A stretch of 64,000 nucleotides of DNA, from contig NZ_CP073766.1 in assembly GCF_018255755.1 (NCBI RefSeq), positions 4,586,501 to 4,650,500 of the forward strand, read 5' to 3'. The position numbers and the translations under genes are program-made. Source of the stretch: Chitinophaga sp. HK235 (GTDB lineage Bacteria; Bacteroidota; Bacteroidia; Chitinophagales; Chitinophagaceae). This document shows positions 1 to 7,434 of this stretch, one piece after another; position 1 is the stretch's first letter; every line of letters starts with the position of its first letter. Under the pieces are notes generated by a model. The model did no database searches. It saw nothing but the letters and a program-made list of their open reading frames with translations, and was not told the origin of the DNA.

Positions 1-137
1 AAGACGACTACTTCCTGGGCCGGAGCATGGACGTTTTTGTGACCAAACTCAGAAAACATTTTAAGTCTGATCCGCATGTTAAACTGGAAACACTCCACGG
101 TGTAGGTTTCCGATTCAATATCCCTGTGAAGTCATAA
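1..137 (+). CDS. Response regulator, C-terminal DNA-binding end (partial)
   Basis: Open frame running in from the left edge, read from base 3 and ending in TAA at 135-137. The 44 visible residues include VFVTKLRKHF and the ending LHGVGFRFNIP. This matches the recognition helix and terminal beta-hairpin wing of OmpR/PhoB-type winged-helix domains, whose usual ending is TVRGVGYKF. The protein would bind promoter DNA when phosphorylated by a partner histidine kinase. Receiver domain and start lie outside the window, so the partner and regulon cannot be named. The gene is convergent with the HIT gene, one base separating the two stop codons. Confidence 0.8.
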   Translation, partial: DDYFLGRSMDVFVTKLRKHFKSDPHVKLETLHGVGFRFNIPVKS

Positions 138-138
138 A

Positions 139-528
139 CTACAGCTGCGCCACTATCTGTTCCTGGATCACTTTAAACTCCTCCTCTGACAGTTTCAGCT
201 TGCCGCGCGAAAAATTCATGTCATCTACAGAATTGATCGGAATAAGGTGCATATGTGCATGAGGCACTTCAAGGCCTACCACGCTCACACCCACCCGGTT
301 ACAGGGCACCACCCGCTCTATTGCCTTCGCAATAGGTTTGGCAAATAACAACCACTCCCTCATCAAATCATCAGATACGTCAAAAAACTTGTCCGTTTCC
401 ACTTTGGGGATCACCAGCGTATGTCCCTTCATCAAAGGGAAAATATCCAGAAAAGCATAAAAGTGCTCATTCTCTGCAATCTTGTAGCTGGGTATCTCTC
501 CCCGGATAATTTTTGTGAAGATCGTCAT
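139..528 (-). CDS. HIT family nucleotide-binding hydrolase
   Basis: 129 residues, the usual length of a HINT-type protein. The histidine triad His90-Ala-His92-Met-His94 (PHAHMHLIP) is intact, and the N-terminal signature IIRGEIPSYKIAE plus the GHTLVIPK strand fit the family. HIT proteins hydrolyse nucleoside phosphoramidates or related adenosine derivatives in the cytoplasm; the true substrate here is unknown. It lies 74 bases downstream of greA on the same strand, but a terminator-like hairpin (550-573) sits between them. It is therefore either read by partial read-through or from a promoter in that gap. Confidence 0.92.
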   Translation of the reverse strand: MTIFTKIIRGEIPSYKIAENEHFYAFLDIFPLMKGHTLVIPKVETDKFFDVSDDLMREWLLFAKPIAKAIERVVPCNRVGVSVVGLEVPHAHMHLIPINSVDDMNFSRGKLKLSEEEFKVIQEQIVAQL

Positions 529-549
529 ATGTAAAGGTTTAAATAAAAA

Positions 550-573
550 AGGGGTAGCATCACTGCAACCCCT
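550..573 (-). terminator. Probable terminator after greA
   Basis: AGGGGT at 550-555 pairs with ACCCCT at 568-573, with GCA/TGC extending the stem inward. Read on the minus strand the stem is followed by a run of T (complement of 544-550). It lies 29 bases after the greA stop and 22 bases before the HIT start, so it may act as an attenuator. Confidence 0.6.
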
Positions 574-602
574 ACAAATATCGTTAAAACCAGCATAAAA
601 GA

Positions 603-1076
603 TTATGCGGTGATACTGTCTATTTTAAACTTGATCACACCATTGGGTGCCTGTACACTTGCCACTTCACCTACCTGTTTGCCCAACAATCCTTTTCCGA
701 TAGGAGAAGTAACAGAAATCTTACCTGCCTTCAGGTCGGCCTCGGTTTCAGAAACCAGCTGGTAAGTAACCGTTTTCTTGTTGGCCATGTTTGTTATTGT
801 CACTTTACATAATATAGATACTTTGGATGTATCGATCGCATCTGCACTCACAATACGGGAAGTGGCAATAGCCGATTCCAGCGTTGCTATTTTGGCTTCG
901 TGTAAACCTTGCGCTTCTTTGGCGGCATCATATTCGGCATTTTCCTTCAAGTCCCCCTTCTCACGCGCCTCCGAAATGGCACGTGCTATTTCAGCACGAC
1001 CCTTGGTTTTGAGGATATTAAGCTCACTCATCATTTGATCCAGGGTTTCTTTCGTAACGTAGTTTATGCCAGACAT
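603..1076 (-). CDS. greA: Transcription elongation factor GreA
   Basis: 157 residues, the standard GreA length. The N-terminal coiled coil carries the family signature region GDLKENAEYDAAKEAQ with the acidic Asp/Glu tip that enters the RNA polymerase secondary channel. The C-terminal domain has the SPIGKGLLGKQVGEV globular motif. GreA stimulates cleavage of backtracked RNA and so rescues stalled polymerase. The start is an ATG at 1076 preceded by AAGAAGG on the coding strand, a plausible ribosome binding site. Upstream lies a -7 type element at 1157-1164. It is monocistronic or weakly linked to the HIT gene. Confidence 0.97.
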   Translation of the reverse strand: MSGINYVTKETLDQMMSELNILKTKGRAEIARAISEAREKGDLKENAEYDAAKEAQGLHEAKIATLESAIATSRIVSADAIDTSKVSILCKVTITNMANKKTVTYQLVSETEADLKAGKISVTSPIGKGLLGKQVGEVASVQAPNGVIKFKIDSITA

Positions 1077-1156
1077 AACCTTCTTGTTTTTTTATGGTTA
1101 TAAGAAAAAAAAATCAACGCCTCCATTTGCACAGAAGCGTTGTTTACTGGTTATTG

Positions 1157-1164
1157 CAAATATA
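1157..1164 (-). promoter_or_regulatory. -7 promoter element for greA
   Basis: Reads TATATTTG on the minus strand, an exact fit to the Bacteroidota consensus TAnnTTTG. No TTG is found 19 bases upstream (TTT instead). The leader to the greA ATG would be about 75 bases. Confidence 0.5.
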
Positions 1165-1196
1165 ATAAATTTTGGATAAAGAAAAACATAGCACCT

Positions 1197-1238
1197 TTCC
1201 GAATTAAAACAATTGAAAATCAATGATTTAATTCGGAA
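1197..1238. terminator. AT-rich hairpin after the dehydrogenase gene
   Basis: TTCCGAATTAAA (1197-1208) is perfectly complementary to TTTAATTCGGAA (1227-1238). The 18-base loop contains a nested ATTG/CAAT pair. It lies about 22 bases after the dehydrogenase stop on the minus strand. There is no clear T-run, so it could be a terminator or an RNA-stabilising stem. Confidence 0.45.
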
Positions 1239-1259
1239 TCGCAAATCCAGGGATGGGAT

Positions 1260-2189
1260 TTACAGGATATTTAGTTTTTCCAGCACGATACGTGCCATCT
1301 TAATGCTTGCCTCATGGGAATAACCTGCTATATGCGGCGTTACCACTACATTTTTAGCCTTCAACAGCCAGGCCAGCTGTTCCTTCTCCTCCGGAGAATA
1401 ACTGCCCAGCTTTTCATTTTCCAGTACGTCCAGGCAGGCCCCGCCAATAATGCCCTGCTCCAGGGCTGCAATCAGGTCAGGCGTATTCACCAGCTTACCC
1501 CTGGCCGTGTTCATAAACCAAACCGGTTTATCGAAAGACCGGAAAAAATCTGCATTGGCAATATGCCGGGTTTCTTCCGTCAACGGCAGATGCAAACTCA
1601 CCACATCGGCGTTGTGAAAAATATCAGCCATGGTGGCTTCTTTCACATCAGTAGTACCAAAACCTTTCTGGTACTTGTCGTAAGCCAGGATATTCACATC
1701 AAAACCTTTCAGTTTACGGGCAAAGGCACTACCGGTATTACCGTAGCCGATAATACCTACTGTACGACCATTGAGCTCATAACCCCGGTTACCATCGCGT
1801 TCCCAGATACCTTCCCGCAGTTCCAGGCTACTCTTCAGCAGGTTGTTGAGTAGGCAGAGCAACATTCCCACGGCCTGTTCACCTACCGCATCACGGTTGC
1901 CTTCCGGACTGCTGACACAACGAATACCCTTGCTTTCGGCATAGGATACGTCAATCAGCTCCATACCAGAACCCAGGCGGCCTATCCATTCCAGCTGCCG
2001 TGCATGGTCTAAAATATGCTTATCCACCTTGATACGGGTGGTCACGATCAGCCCTATACAATCTTTAATAGCACTGTACACTTCGTCATAGGAAATGGAA
2101 GGCTCATATACAACCTCAAAGCCCTTGTTCTGCAACTGGTCTGTTAAGTATGGGTGTACTCTGGCGGTAATTAATACTTTTCTGCTCAT
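1260..2189 (-). CDS. D-isomer-specific 2-hydroxyacid dehydrogenase
   Basis: 309 residues. The NAD-binding Rossmann motif GYGNTG is at 148-153 after VGII. The catalytic set is visible: Arg230 (NTARG), the Glu of DVLENE near 257, and His286 (TPHIAGYS). The family interconverts 2-oxo acids and D-2-hydroxy acids with NAD(P)H; likely relatives are phosphoglycerate and hydroxypyruvate/glyoxylate dehydrogenases. There is no ACT domain, so this is not the long SerA type, and the substrate cannot be told. Its ATG overlaps the ksgA stop by four bases (ATGA), which indicates translational coupling. Confidence 0.93.
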   Translation of the reverse strand: MSRKVLITARVHPYLTDQLQNKGFEVVYEPSISYDEVYSAIKDCIGLIVTTRIKVDKHILDHARQLEWIGRLGSGMELIDVSYAESKGIRCVSSPEGNRDAVGEQAVGMLLCLLNNLLKSSLELREGIWERDGNRGYELNGRTVGIIGYGNTGSAFARKLKGFDVNILAYDKYQKGFGTTDVKEATMADIFHNADVVSLHLPLTEETRHIANADFFRSFDKPVWFMNTARGKLVNTPDLIAALEQGIIGGACLDVLENEKLGSYSPEEKEQLAWLLKAKNVVVTPHIAGYSHEASIKMARIVLEKLNIL

Positions 2190-2938
2190 ATCATCTTATG
2201 GGATAATGCTGCAAAATCAGCAACAGTCAACTCTTCGGCCCGCTTAGTGAAAATGGGGTCCTGCAAAGTTTCCTTATCGAATAATGGTTTCAGCGGATTA
2301 CGAAGCTGCTTGCGGCGTTGGTTGAAAGCTGTTTTCACCAGCACCTTGAACTTCCGTTCAGAGGCGATGTCTGCCGGCTGCTCCAGCCGGGTAAGCCGGA
2401 TCACGGCCGATTTCACCTTGGGAGGCGGGTTGAAGCAGTTTTCATGCACCTCGAACAGATATTCTACCTTGTAAAAAGCCTGTATCAGCACACTCAGGAT
2501 ACCATATTCCTTGCTGCCATGCGCCGAAGCGATACGGGCGGCCACTTCCTTCTGGAACATCCCTACCGCCACATCCACATGATCCCGCCATTCGAGCAGC
2601 TTAAACATGATCTGCGTAGAGATGTTGTAAGGGAAATTGCCGATCAGACGAAACTGCCCTTCAAAAGGCAGCGCGGCATCCAGAATGCTTTCATTCACCA
2701 GCTTGCCACGGATGGCAGGAAAGGTTTTCTCAAGATATTCCACCTTCTCCCTGTCCAGCTCCACTGCCTTAAAATGAATATCGGGCAGCTGCAACAGGTA
2801 CTTGGTAATTGCCCCGCCACCAGGGCCCACTTCCAGCACTTGCTGGCCTTCAACTACAGGTAAGGACTCCACAATTTGCCTGCACATGTTCTCATCTGTG
2901 AGGAAATGCTGTCCCAGCGATTTTTTTAATGTATACAT
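2186..2938 (-). CDS. rsmA: 16S rRNA dimethyladenosine transferase (KsgA/RsmA)
   Basis: 250 residues. It has the SAM-binding motif EVGPGGG (36-42) and the catalytic loop NFPYNIS (101-107) typical of adenine-N6 methyltransferases. The N-terminus KKSLGQHFL is the KsgA signature. It dimethylates two adjacent adenosines in helix 45 of 16S rRNA late in 30S assembly. The ATG at 2938 is chosen because the N-terminus then matches the family. An in-frame TTG four codons upstream would lie inside the -7 promoter element at 2948-2955. Confidence 0.96.
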   Translation of the reverse strand: MYTLKKSLGQHFLTDENMCRQIVESLPVVEGQQVLEVGPGGGAITKYLLQLPDIHFKAVELDREKVEYLEKTFPAIRGKLVNESILDAALPFEGQFRLIGNFPYNISTQIMFKLLEWRDHVDVAVGMFQKEVAARIASAHGSKEYGILSVLIQAFYKVEYLFEVHENCFNPPPKVKSAVIRLTRLEQPADIASERKFKVLVKTAFNQRRKQLRNPLKPLFDKETLQDPIFTKRAEELTVADFAALSHKMI

Positions 2939-2947
2939 GCGTAGGAG

Positions 2948-2955
2948 CAAAGATA
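2948..2955 (-). promoter_or_regulatory. -7 promoter element for ksgA
   Basis: TATCTTTG on the minus strand, an exact TAnnTTTG match. It ends only nine bases before the ksgA ATG, so the leader would be a few bases long. Confidence 0.6.
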
Positions 2956-2987
2956 ACCCGTTTATGCCAAAAGTGCTGGAAACTGGC

Positions 2988-2995
2988 TATATTTG
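2988..2995 (+). promoter_or_regulatory. -7 promoter element for pdxA
   Basis: TATATTTG on the plus strand, 22 bases before the pdxA ATG, followed by TTGGAGG as a good ribosome binding site (3003-3009). With the ksgA element it forms a compact divergent promoter pair. Confidence 0.6.
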
Positions 2996-3017
2996 CCTTT
3001 CATTGGAGGCAATCAGT

Positions 3018-4079
3018 ATGAGCAATTCACAGATCAACAAACCGGTTATCGGCATCACTATTGGTGATATCAACAGCATTGGCGCAGAAATCATCATCAA
3101 AACATTTCTGGATAACAGAATGATGGAATTCTGCACTCCGGTCATTTTCGCATCTAACAAAACCATCAACTTCTACCGGAAGCTGATGAATGAAAATAGC
3201 TTCAACTATCAGTCTATCAAGGATTTCACCCGTCTGAACCATAAACAGGTGAATGTGTACAACTGCTGGGAAGAAGAGGTGCAGATCACCCCCGGTATAC
3301 TGAACGAAGCCGGAGGCAAATATGCCGCCCGCGCCCTCGAAGTAGCCATCCAATGCCTGAAAGACGGTCATATACAAGGTCTGGTGACTGCCCCCATCCA
3401 TAAAAACAATATACAAAGCGAGCAATTTAACTATACCGGTCATACTCCCTACCTCAAAGCTGCCTTCAATGCTAAAGATGTACTGATGTTTATGACCGCG
3501 GATAACATGCGCGTTGGCCTCCTCACCGAGCATGTACCCCTGGCGGACGTATCCAAATATGTGACCAAAGAAAACATCCTGGCCAAGTTACAACTGATGA
3601 AAGAAAGCCTGGTAAAGGATTTCGGAATAGATAAACCTCGTATTGCCATCCTGGGGCTCAACCCTCATGCGGGTGATGAAGGACTGATTGGGAAAGAAGA
3701 AATAGAACAGATCATTCCGGCCATCCGCCACGCTAAAGGCAATGGTACCCTCTGCTTTGGTCCTTACAGTGCGGATGCTTTTTTTGCCCGGGAAATGTAT
3801 CTCAAATTTGACGGCGTACTGGCCATGTATCACGATCAGGGCCTGATACCCTTTAAATCCCTCGCCAGCGGAGAAGGTATCAACTATACTGCCGGCCTGG
3901 GTATTGTACGTACTTCGCCCGACCACGGTACCGCCTTCGATATCGCGGGTAAAAACGTGGCAGATCCCAGCTCCTTCAGACAGGCCATCTTTACCTGCCT
4001 CGACATACTGGAACAACGGGAACGTTATGCAGAGAACACCAGAAATCCGTTAAAGAAAACGGAACTGGCCTCCGAATAA
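3018..4079 (+). CDS. pdxA: 4-hydroxythreonine-4-phosphate dehydrogenase (PdxA)
   Basis: 353 residues from the ATG at 3018, chosen because GGAGG sits nine bases upstream and the protein then begins just before the conserved PVIGITIGDINSIGAEI. The metal-binding histidines are at His172 (EHVPL), His217 (NPHAGD) and His272 (YHDQG). Their 45- and 55-residue spacing is that known for E. coli PdxA. The enzyme oxidises 4-phosphohydroxy-L-threonine with NAD in the DXP-dependent pyridoxal phosphate pathway. It is divergent from ksgA and convergent with the winged-helix gene, whose stop is six bases away. Confidence 0.95.
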   Translation: MSNSQINKPVIGITIGDINSIGAEIIIKTFLDNRMMEFCTPVIFASNKTINFYRKLMNENSFNYQSIKDFTRLNHKQVNVYNCWEEEVQITPGILNEAGGKYAARALEVAIQCLKDGHIQGLVTAPIHKNNIQSEQFNYTGHTPYLKAAFNAKDVLMFMTADNMRVGLLTEHVPLADVSKYVTKENILAKLQLMKESLVKDFGIDKPRIAILGLNPHAGDEGLIGKEEIEQIIPAIRHAKGNGTLCFGPYSADAFFAREMYLKFDGVLAMYHDQGLIPFKSLASGEGINYTAGLGIVRTSPDHGTAFDIAGKNVADPSSFRQAIFTCLDILEQRERYAENTRNPLKKTELASE

Positions 4080-4084
4080 AACGG

Positions 4085-4387
4085 TCAGCCTCCCGACTTG
4101 TTAATCTTCAGATAAGACTGTATAGAACTGACATAGTTCTCAAACGCCTTTCTGCCGGCGGCCGTTATCTTACAAACGGTCTGCGGATAATTATCCTTGA
4201 ACTGCTTGATCACTTCTATATAGGAAGCATCCCGCAATTTATTGATCTGTACACTCAGATTACCGGCTGTTGCATTCGTTTTCTCTTTCAGCAAAGTAAA
4301 CTCCGCTTCCTTTTCACTCAACAAAACGTTCATAATTGCCAGTCGCAACTGTGAGTGTAACACCGGGTCCAGATCCTTAAAATCCAT
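4085..4387 (-). CDS. Small winged-helix DNA-binding regulator
   Basis: 100 residues with the MarR/ArsR-like winged-helix layout of the HTH_34 family. Helices over LDPVLHSQLRLAIMNVLL are followed by recognition region TNATAGNLSVQINKLRDASYIEV and wing ITAAGRKAFENYV. It has no ligand domain or phosphorylation site. It lies downstream of the TonB receptor and the TPR-like gene on the same strand. It seems to have its own promoter inside a long palindrome (4425-4507), which suggests autoregulation or local regulation of the receptor operon. The target is inferred, not shown. Confidence 0.85.
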   Translation of the reverse strand: MDFKDLDPVLHSQLRLAIMNVLLSEKEAEFTLLKEKTNATAGNLSVQINKLRDASYIEVIKQFKDNYPQTVCKITAAGRKAFENYVSSIQSYLKINKSGG

Positions 4388-4424
4388 GATCTCAGAATAT
4401 TAGTTAGCATTCAATTAGTTCGCA

Positions 4425-4507
4425 ACACAAAGGAGCAAAGATAACAAAGTGCCCGTAGTGAAAGGTCCTGGACCCTTCACTACTTTGCGTGCTTTGCTCC
4501 TTTGTGT
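4425..4507. repeat. 83-base imperfect palindrome overlapping the regulator promoter
   Basis: Outer arms ACACAAAGGAGCAAAG (4425-4440) and its exact reverse complement (4492-4507) are 16 bases each. Inner arms TAGTGAAAGGTCC (4456-4468) and 4470-4482 match at 12 of 13 positions. The middle segments pair poorly. It lies between the TPR-like gene stop and the winged-helix gene start and contains that gene's -7 element. Confidence 0.85.
4436..4443 (-). promoter_or_regulatory. -7 promoter element for the winged-helix gene
   Basis: TATCTTTG on the minus strand, within the left outer arm of the palindrome, about 49 bases before the ATG at 4387. Confidence 0.5.
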
Positions 4508-4514
4508 AAAAATC

Positions 4515-5162
4515 TTATTGGGCTTTGCTCAGCAGCTCTTTTGCATAAGGCTCACCCCAATGAGGAGCGATGGCGCTGTCTGATTTGAAAGCAGCATATT
4601 TCTGCATGGCTGTCTCCAACATGGTTTTAGCCTTGGTTTTACTGCCACCGAACTGCTCAGGAGTAAACAGCAGTGATTGCCCCAGCAGCAGGTATACTCT
4701 CGGATTTTCAGGATTATAGGTTTTGGCCAGCTCAATCTGTTGTCCGGCTTCCATACCATATTTCATCCCTCTGGAGGCAGGGTCTACCATCAGCCGTGCA
4801 GAAGCTACCAGTGAACGAACACAGGCTATTTCGGAGTTTTTGGAACTCAGCGCCTCAGCCTTGTCCAGGTTGACAGAAGCTTTGTCGGCCAGCTCATCTG
4901 TTTTGGTCTTATCCTGGCTTACAAAACACATCATTACCTGACAGTAGGCAGCGTAATAGTAAGGCAACCATTGTGTTTTTTCTACTTCAGCGATACGCTC
5001 AAAGGTATTGGCTTTGGCCAGCAGTGCCTCCGAATCAAAGGTGCGGCTGCTATCGAGATCGCCGGTCTGTTTTAACATGGCATCCTGGTATTGGGCAGAT
5101 TGCGCGACAGCGGCCGTTGCCAGCCCACTGATCAGAAAAAGGGAAAGAAATAAGCGTTTCAT
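4515..5162 (-). CDS. Exported TPR-like protein of unknown function
   Basis: 215 residues with a clear signal peptide (MKRLFLSLFLISGLATAAVA, cleavage before QSAQY). The rest is helical with TPR-like spacing: YYAAYCQVMM, ASVNLDKAEAL and NPRVYLLLGQSLLFTPEQFGG-KTKAKTMLETAMQKY. It probably acts as a periplasmic scaffold. Its start is 12 bases after the stop of the TonB receptor gene, so the two are cotranscribed. It may assist the receptor or its substrate; no enzyme motif is visible. Confidence 0.75.
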   Translation of the reverse strand: MKRLFLSLFLISGLATAAVAQSAQYQDAMLKQTGDLDSSRTFDSEALLAKANTFERIAEVEKTQWLPYYYAAYCQVMMCFVSQDKTKTDELADKASVNLDKAEALSSKNSEIACVRSLVASARLMVDPASRGMKYGMEAGQQIELAKTYNPENPRVYLLLGQSLLFTPEQFGGSKTKAKTMLETAMQKYAAFKSDSAIAPHWGEPYAKELLSKAQ

Positions 5163-5174
5163 ATGTGTTTGGAA

Positions 5175-7331
5175 TTAAAAGTTATTAATGACATCCTGTC
5201 TTCTGTCCGTTCCGATGCTCATGAACATGCCAATATAAACAAACCGCGGCACGTTGGGCGTGATTTCTCCGCGACGCAGCCCATCACTGGAATAACGGTA
5301 GCCGAATACCTGTTTATTGGCCGGCGCATTGCTGACAGATAATACAAAAACGGTAAACGCCTTGCGGATAGTGGTAAGGTAACTGACGCTCACCCCCAAT
5401 GCATGATAATCAATGGTTTTCTCGGACATAAACTTGTCTGCCGGCAGGTTGGGATTAAAGTAAGGCCGGCCAGTGGCGAAAGTATAGGTAAATCCAAGGT
5501 TCGTGGCCAGTTTCGGAAAGAAGTGCTTGTATACCAGACTGGCCGTATGTGTGGCCGCAAAATCAGGCTGTACCTCTTTGGGGAAGTTCAGGTAATTCCT
5601 TTTTGTATCGAGATAGGAATAAGATATCCAATAATCCACGTTCTTAAACGTTTTCCGGTCACGCCAGAAAATTTCCACGCCCTGCGCATAGCCATTACCG
5701 TTATTATTGTAATCCGGTACTGTTTTTACCAGGTCAGTGTATTTTTTATAAAAGAGCTCTGTACGGAAGGTATAATCAGAGGCCACCCGCTGGAAACTGG
5801 CAATATAATGCGTGGCTTTCATATAGCCGAGCCCGTGGTTGAAGCGGATATACTGAGGCTCTGGCTTCTGATAATAATCACCATAGGCAACAGAAAACTG
5901 GCTGAAGGTATTCACCTTGTAAGCAAGCGACAAGCGGGGAGCAATGTTCATCCTCGCCAGTACAGAAGAGTATTCTGCCCGCCCGCCAACACGGCCAACA
6001 AAAGAGGGCGTGAAGTAAATATCTGCCTCCGTAAAACCTGCGATATAATTGTCGGCATAATTATACGGCATCTGGTTAAAGGAAAATTTCTCTGTAGCAT
6101 ATTGATATTCACCACCCAGCCGCAACGCGGAAAACCGTCCCAAATTGCGAGTAAACATCATACGTGACTGGCTGAGCGTGGACTGTATCCTTATAGCTGT
6201 TGGCAACGGTGCTTTGATCAGTGTATCTGTATTGATATTGTCTGAATTGGTACTGAAAGAGGCGCCGATATACAGTCGCCAGTCACGACCCAGGCTTTCC
6301 CGATAGGTCATATTCGTATAGATATTGCCGTTACGAACCTTATAAGATTCTGTATCACCGGGGTATTCAATACTGGGAGAACTAAAACCCAGCTTACCCC
6401 AGTTGCCGTAACCATAAAACTTCAGCAAACCGGTAGAAGAGGTTTTCCGTCTGAAATTCACCGAAGTACCAATGAACTCCGGTCCCAGATTGGGTGTCTG
6501 TCTGGGCTTTACTACATTATAATAGGGAGATAGATTGGTATAGTCCCCTTCCAGGCCCCAGGATGTTTTTTTGTCTTTGGAAAGATTTTCCATTCCTCCA
6601 CTGAAGCCGATAACGGAAACGCCTATACTCGCGGAAGAACGTTGCGGCAGATCTGTGGATTCCAGCGCCAACGCAGAAGACAGCGCCTGGCCATACTGGG
6701 CGGAATAACCACCACTGCTGAAAGTGGTCCCTTTAAAGAGAAACGGCGAGAAACGCCCACGTCCCGGGACATCCGGCGTAGTGGAGGAAAAAGGATTCCG
6801 TACCAGCATTCCATCAATCAATGTCTGGGTTTCGTATCCTGTACCTCCTCTTACAAAAAGCCCTTCGCGGTCGTTGGTCTGTTGCGCTCCCGGCAATGTT
6901 TTGATTGCATTGACAATATCAGCACCGGCACCAGCCGTGGTAACAATATCCAGGGGTTTCAGCACTGTGCCCTTTTTATCATCACTGGCTTCAAAACTGC
7001 CAGCCGAAATAGTTACCAGCCGCAGGGCATTCACCTCATTCCTCAATATAACAGATAACTGCCCGGCATTGTCGGTACTGATTTTTATTTCCAGCAGCTG
7101 ATAACCCGTCAATACCGCTGTCAATACCTGATCTCCACTGGCATCAGTAGTAAAGGAAAAACTGCCGTCAGCCTTGCTGGTAGCGCCGTCGTAAGTGCCT
7201 TTGATGGATATATTTACACCCGGTAACGGATGCTTTTTACTGTCTGTCACTTTACCGCTGATCTTATGTTGCGCCAGCAATGCCAACGGTAAAAAAATAA
7301 ATAGGGATAGATAGAGGTTGACCTTCAACAT
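5175..7331 (-). CDS. TonB-dependent outer membrane receptor with CarboxypepD_reg-like domain
   Basis: 718 residues. Signal peptide ends near LALLAQ. A regulatory-like beta-sandwich follows (residues about 22-110: ISGKVTDSKKHPLPGVNISIKG), then a plug domain (about 125-225, GLFVRGGTGYETQTLIDGMLV), then a beta-barrel ending in an aromatic-poor tail. Such receptors import bulky ligands using TonB energy. At about 720 residues it is shorter than SusC proteins and has no SusD partner, so a siderophore, metal chelate or small molecule is more likely than glycan. A TTG-N19-TACCTTCG promoter and a Fur-box-like palindrome lie upstream, suggesting iron control. First gene of a receptor-TPR pair. Confidence 0.9.
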   Translation of the reverse strand: MLKVNLYLSLFIFLPLALLAQHKISGKVTDSKKHPLPGVNISIKGTYDGATSKADGSFSFTTDASGDQVLTAVLTGYQLLEIKISTDNAGQLSVILRNEVNALRLVTISAGSFEASDDKKGTVLKPLDIVTTAGAGADIVNAIKTLPGAQQTNDREGLFVRGGTGYETQTLIDGMLVRNPFSSTTPDVPGRGRFSPFLFKGTTFSSGGYSAQYGQALSSALALESTDLPQRSSASIGVSVIGFSGGMENLSKDKKTSWGLEGDYTNLSPYYNVVKPRQTPNLGPEFIGTSVNFRRKTSSTGLLKFYGYGNWGKLGFSSPSIEYPGDTESYKVRNGNIYTNMTYRESLGRDWRLYIGASFSTNSDNINTDTLIKAPLPTAIRIQSTLSQSRMMFTRNLGRFSALRLGGEYQYATEKFSFNQMPYNYADNYIAGFTEADIYFTPSFVGRVGGRAEYSSVLARMNIAPRLSLAYKVNTFSQFSVAYGDYYQKPEPQYIRFNHGLGYMKATHYIASFQRVASDYTFRTELFYKKYTDLVKTVPDYNNNGNGYAQGVEIFWRDRKTFKNVDYWISYSYLDTKRNYLNFPKEVQPDFAATHTASLVYKHFFPKLATNLGFTYTFATGRPYFNPNLPADKFMSEKTIDYHALGVSVSYLTTIRKAFTVFVLSVSNAPANKQVFGYRYSSDGLRRGEITPNVPRFVYIGMFMSIGTDRRQDVINNF

Positions 7332-7353
7332 ACTTTTTGGAGTTAGGCAGGCC

Positions 7354-7383
7354 CGAAGGTAAACTAGTTTATACTATAAACAA
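7354..7383 (-). promoter_or_regulatory. Promoter of the TonB receptor operon
   Basis: On the minus strand TTG (7381-7383), exactly 19 bases, then TACCTTCG (7354-7361). This is one mismatch from TAnnTTTG with the ideal Bacteroidota spacing. The leader to the ATG at 7331 is about 20 bases. Confidence 0.65.
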
Positions 7384-7402
7384 AATAAGAAAAGAAAAAG
7401 TT

Positions 7403-7431
7403 TATATAATAATGATTATCAATATTATATA
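7403..7431. promoter_or_regulatory. Fur-box-like AT-rich palindrome
   Basis: A 29-base palindrome whose 13-base arms match at 12 positions. Its core AATAATGATTATCAATATT (7408-7426) matches the classical Fur box GATAATGATAATCATTATC at 15 of 19 positions. It lies about 20 bases upstream of the receptor -33 element and just after the stop of the PD40 gene. An alternative role as a weak terminator is less likely because there is almost no G+C. Confidence 0.5.
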
Positions 7432-7434
7432 AAT

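Noticed and set aside
4425..4507. Simple terminator for the TPR-like gene
   Set aside because: The stem is very long, has mismatched middle parts and no T-run on the transcript side, and holds the next gene's promoter element; a terminator alone does not explain it.
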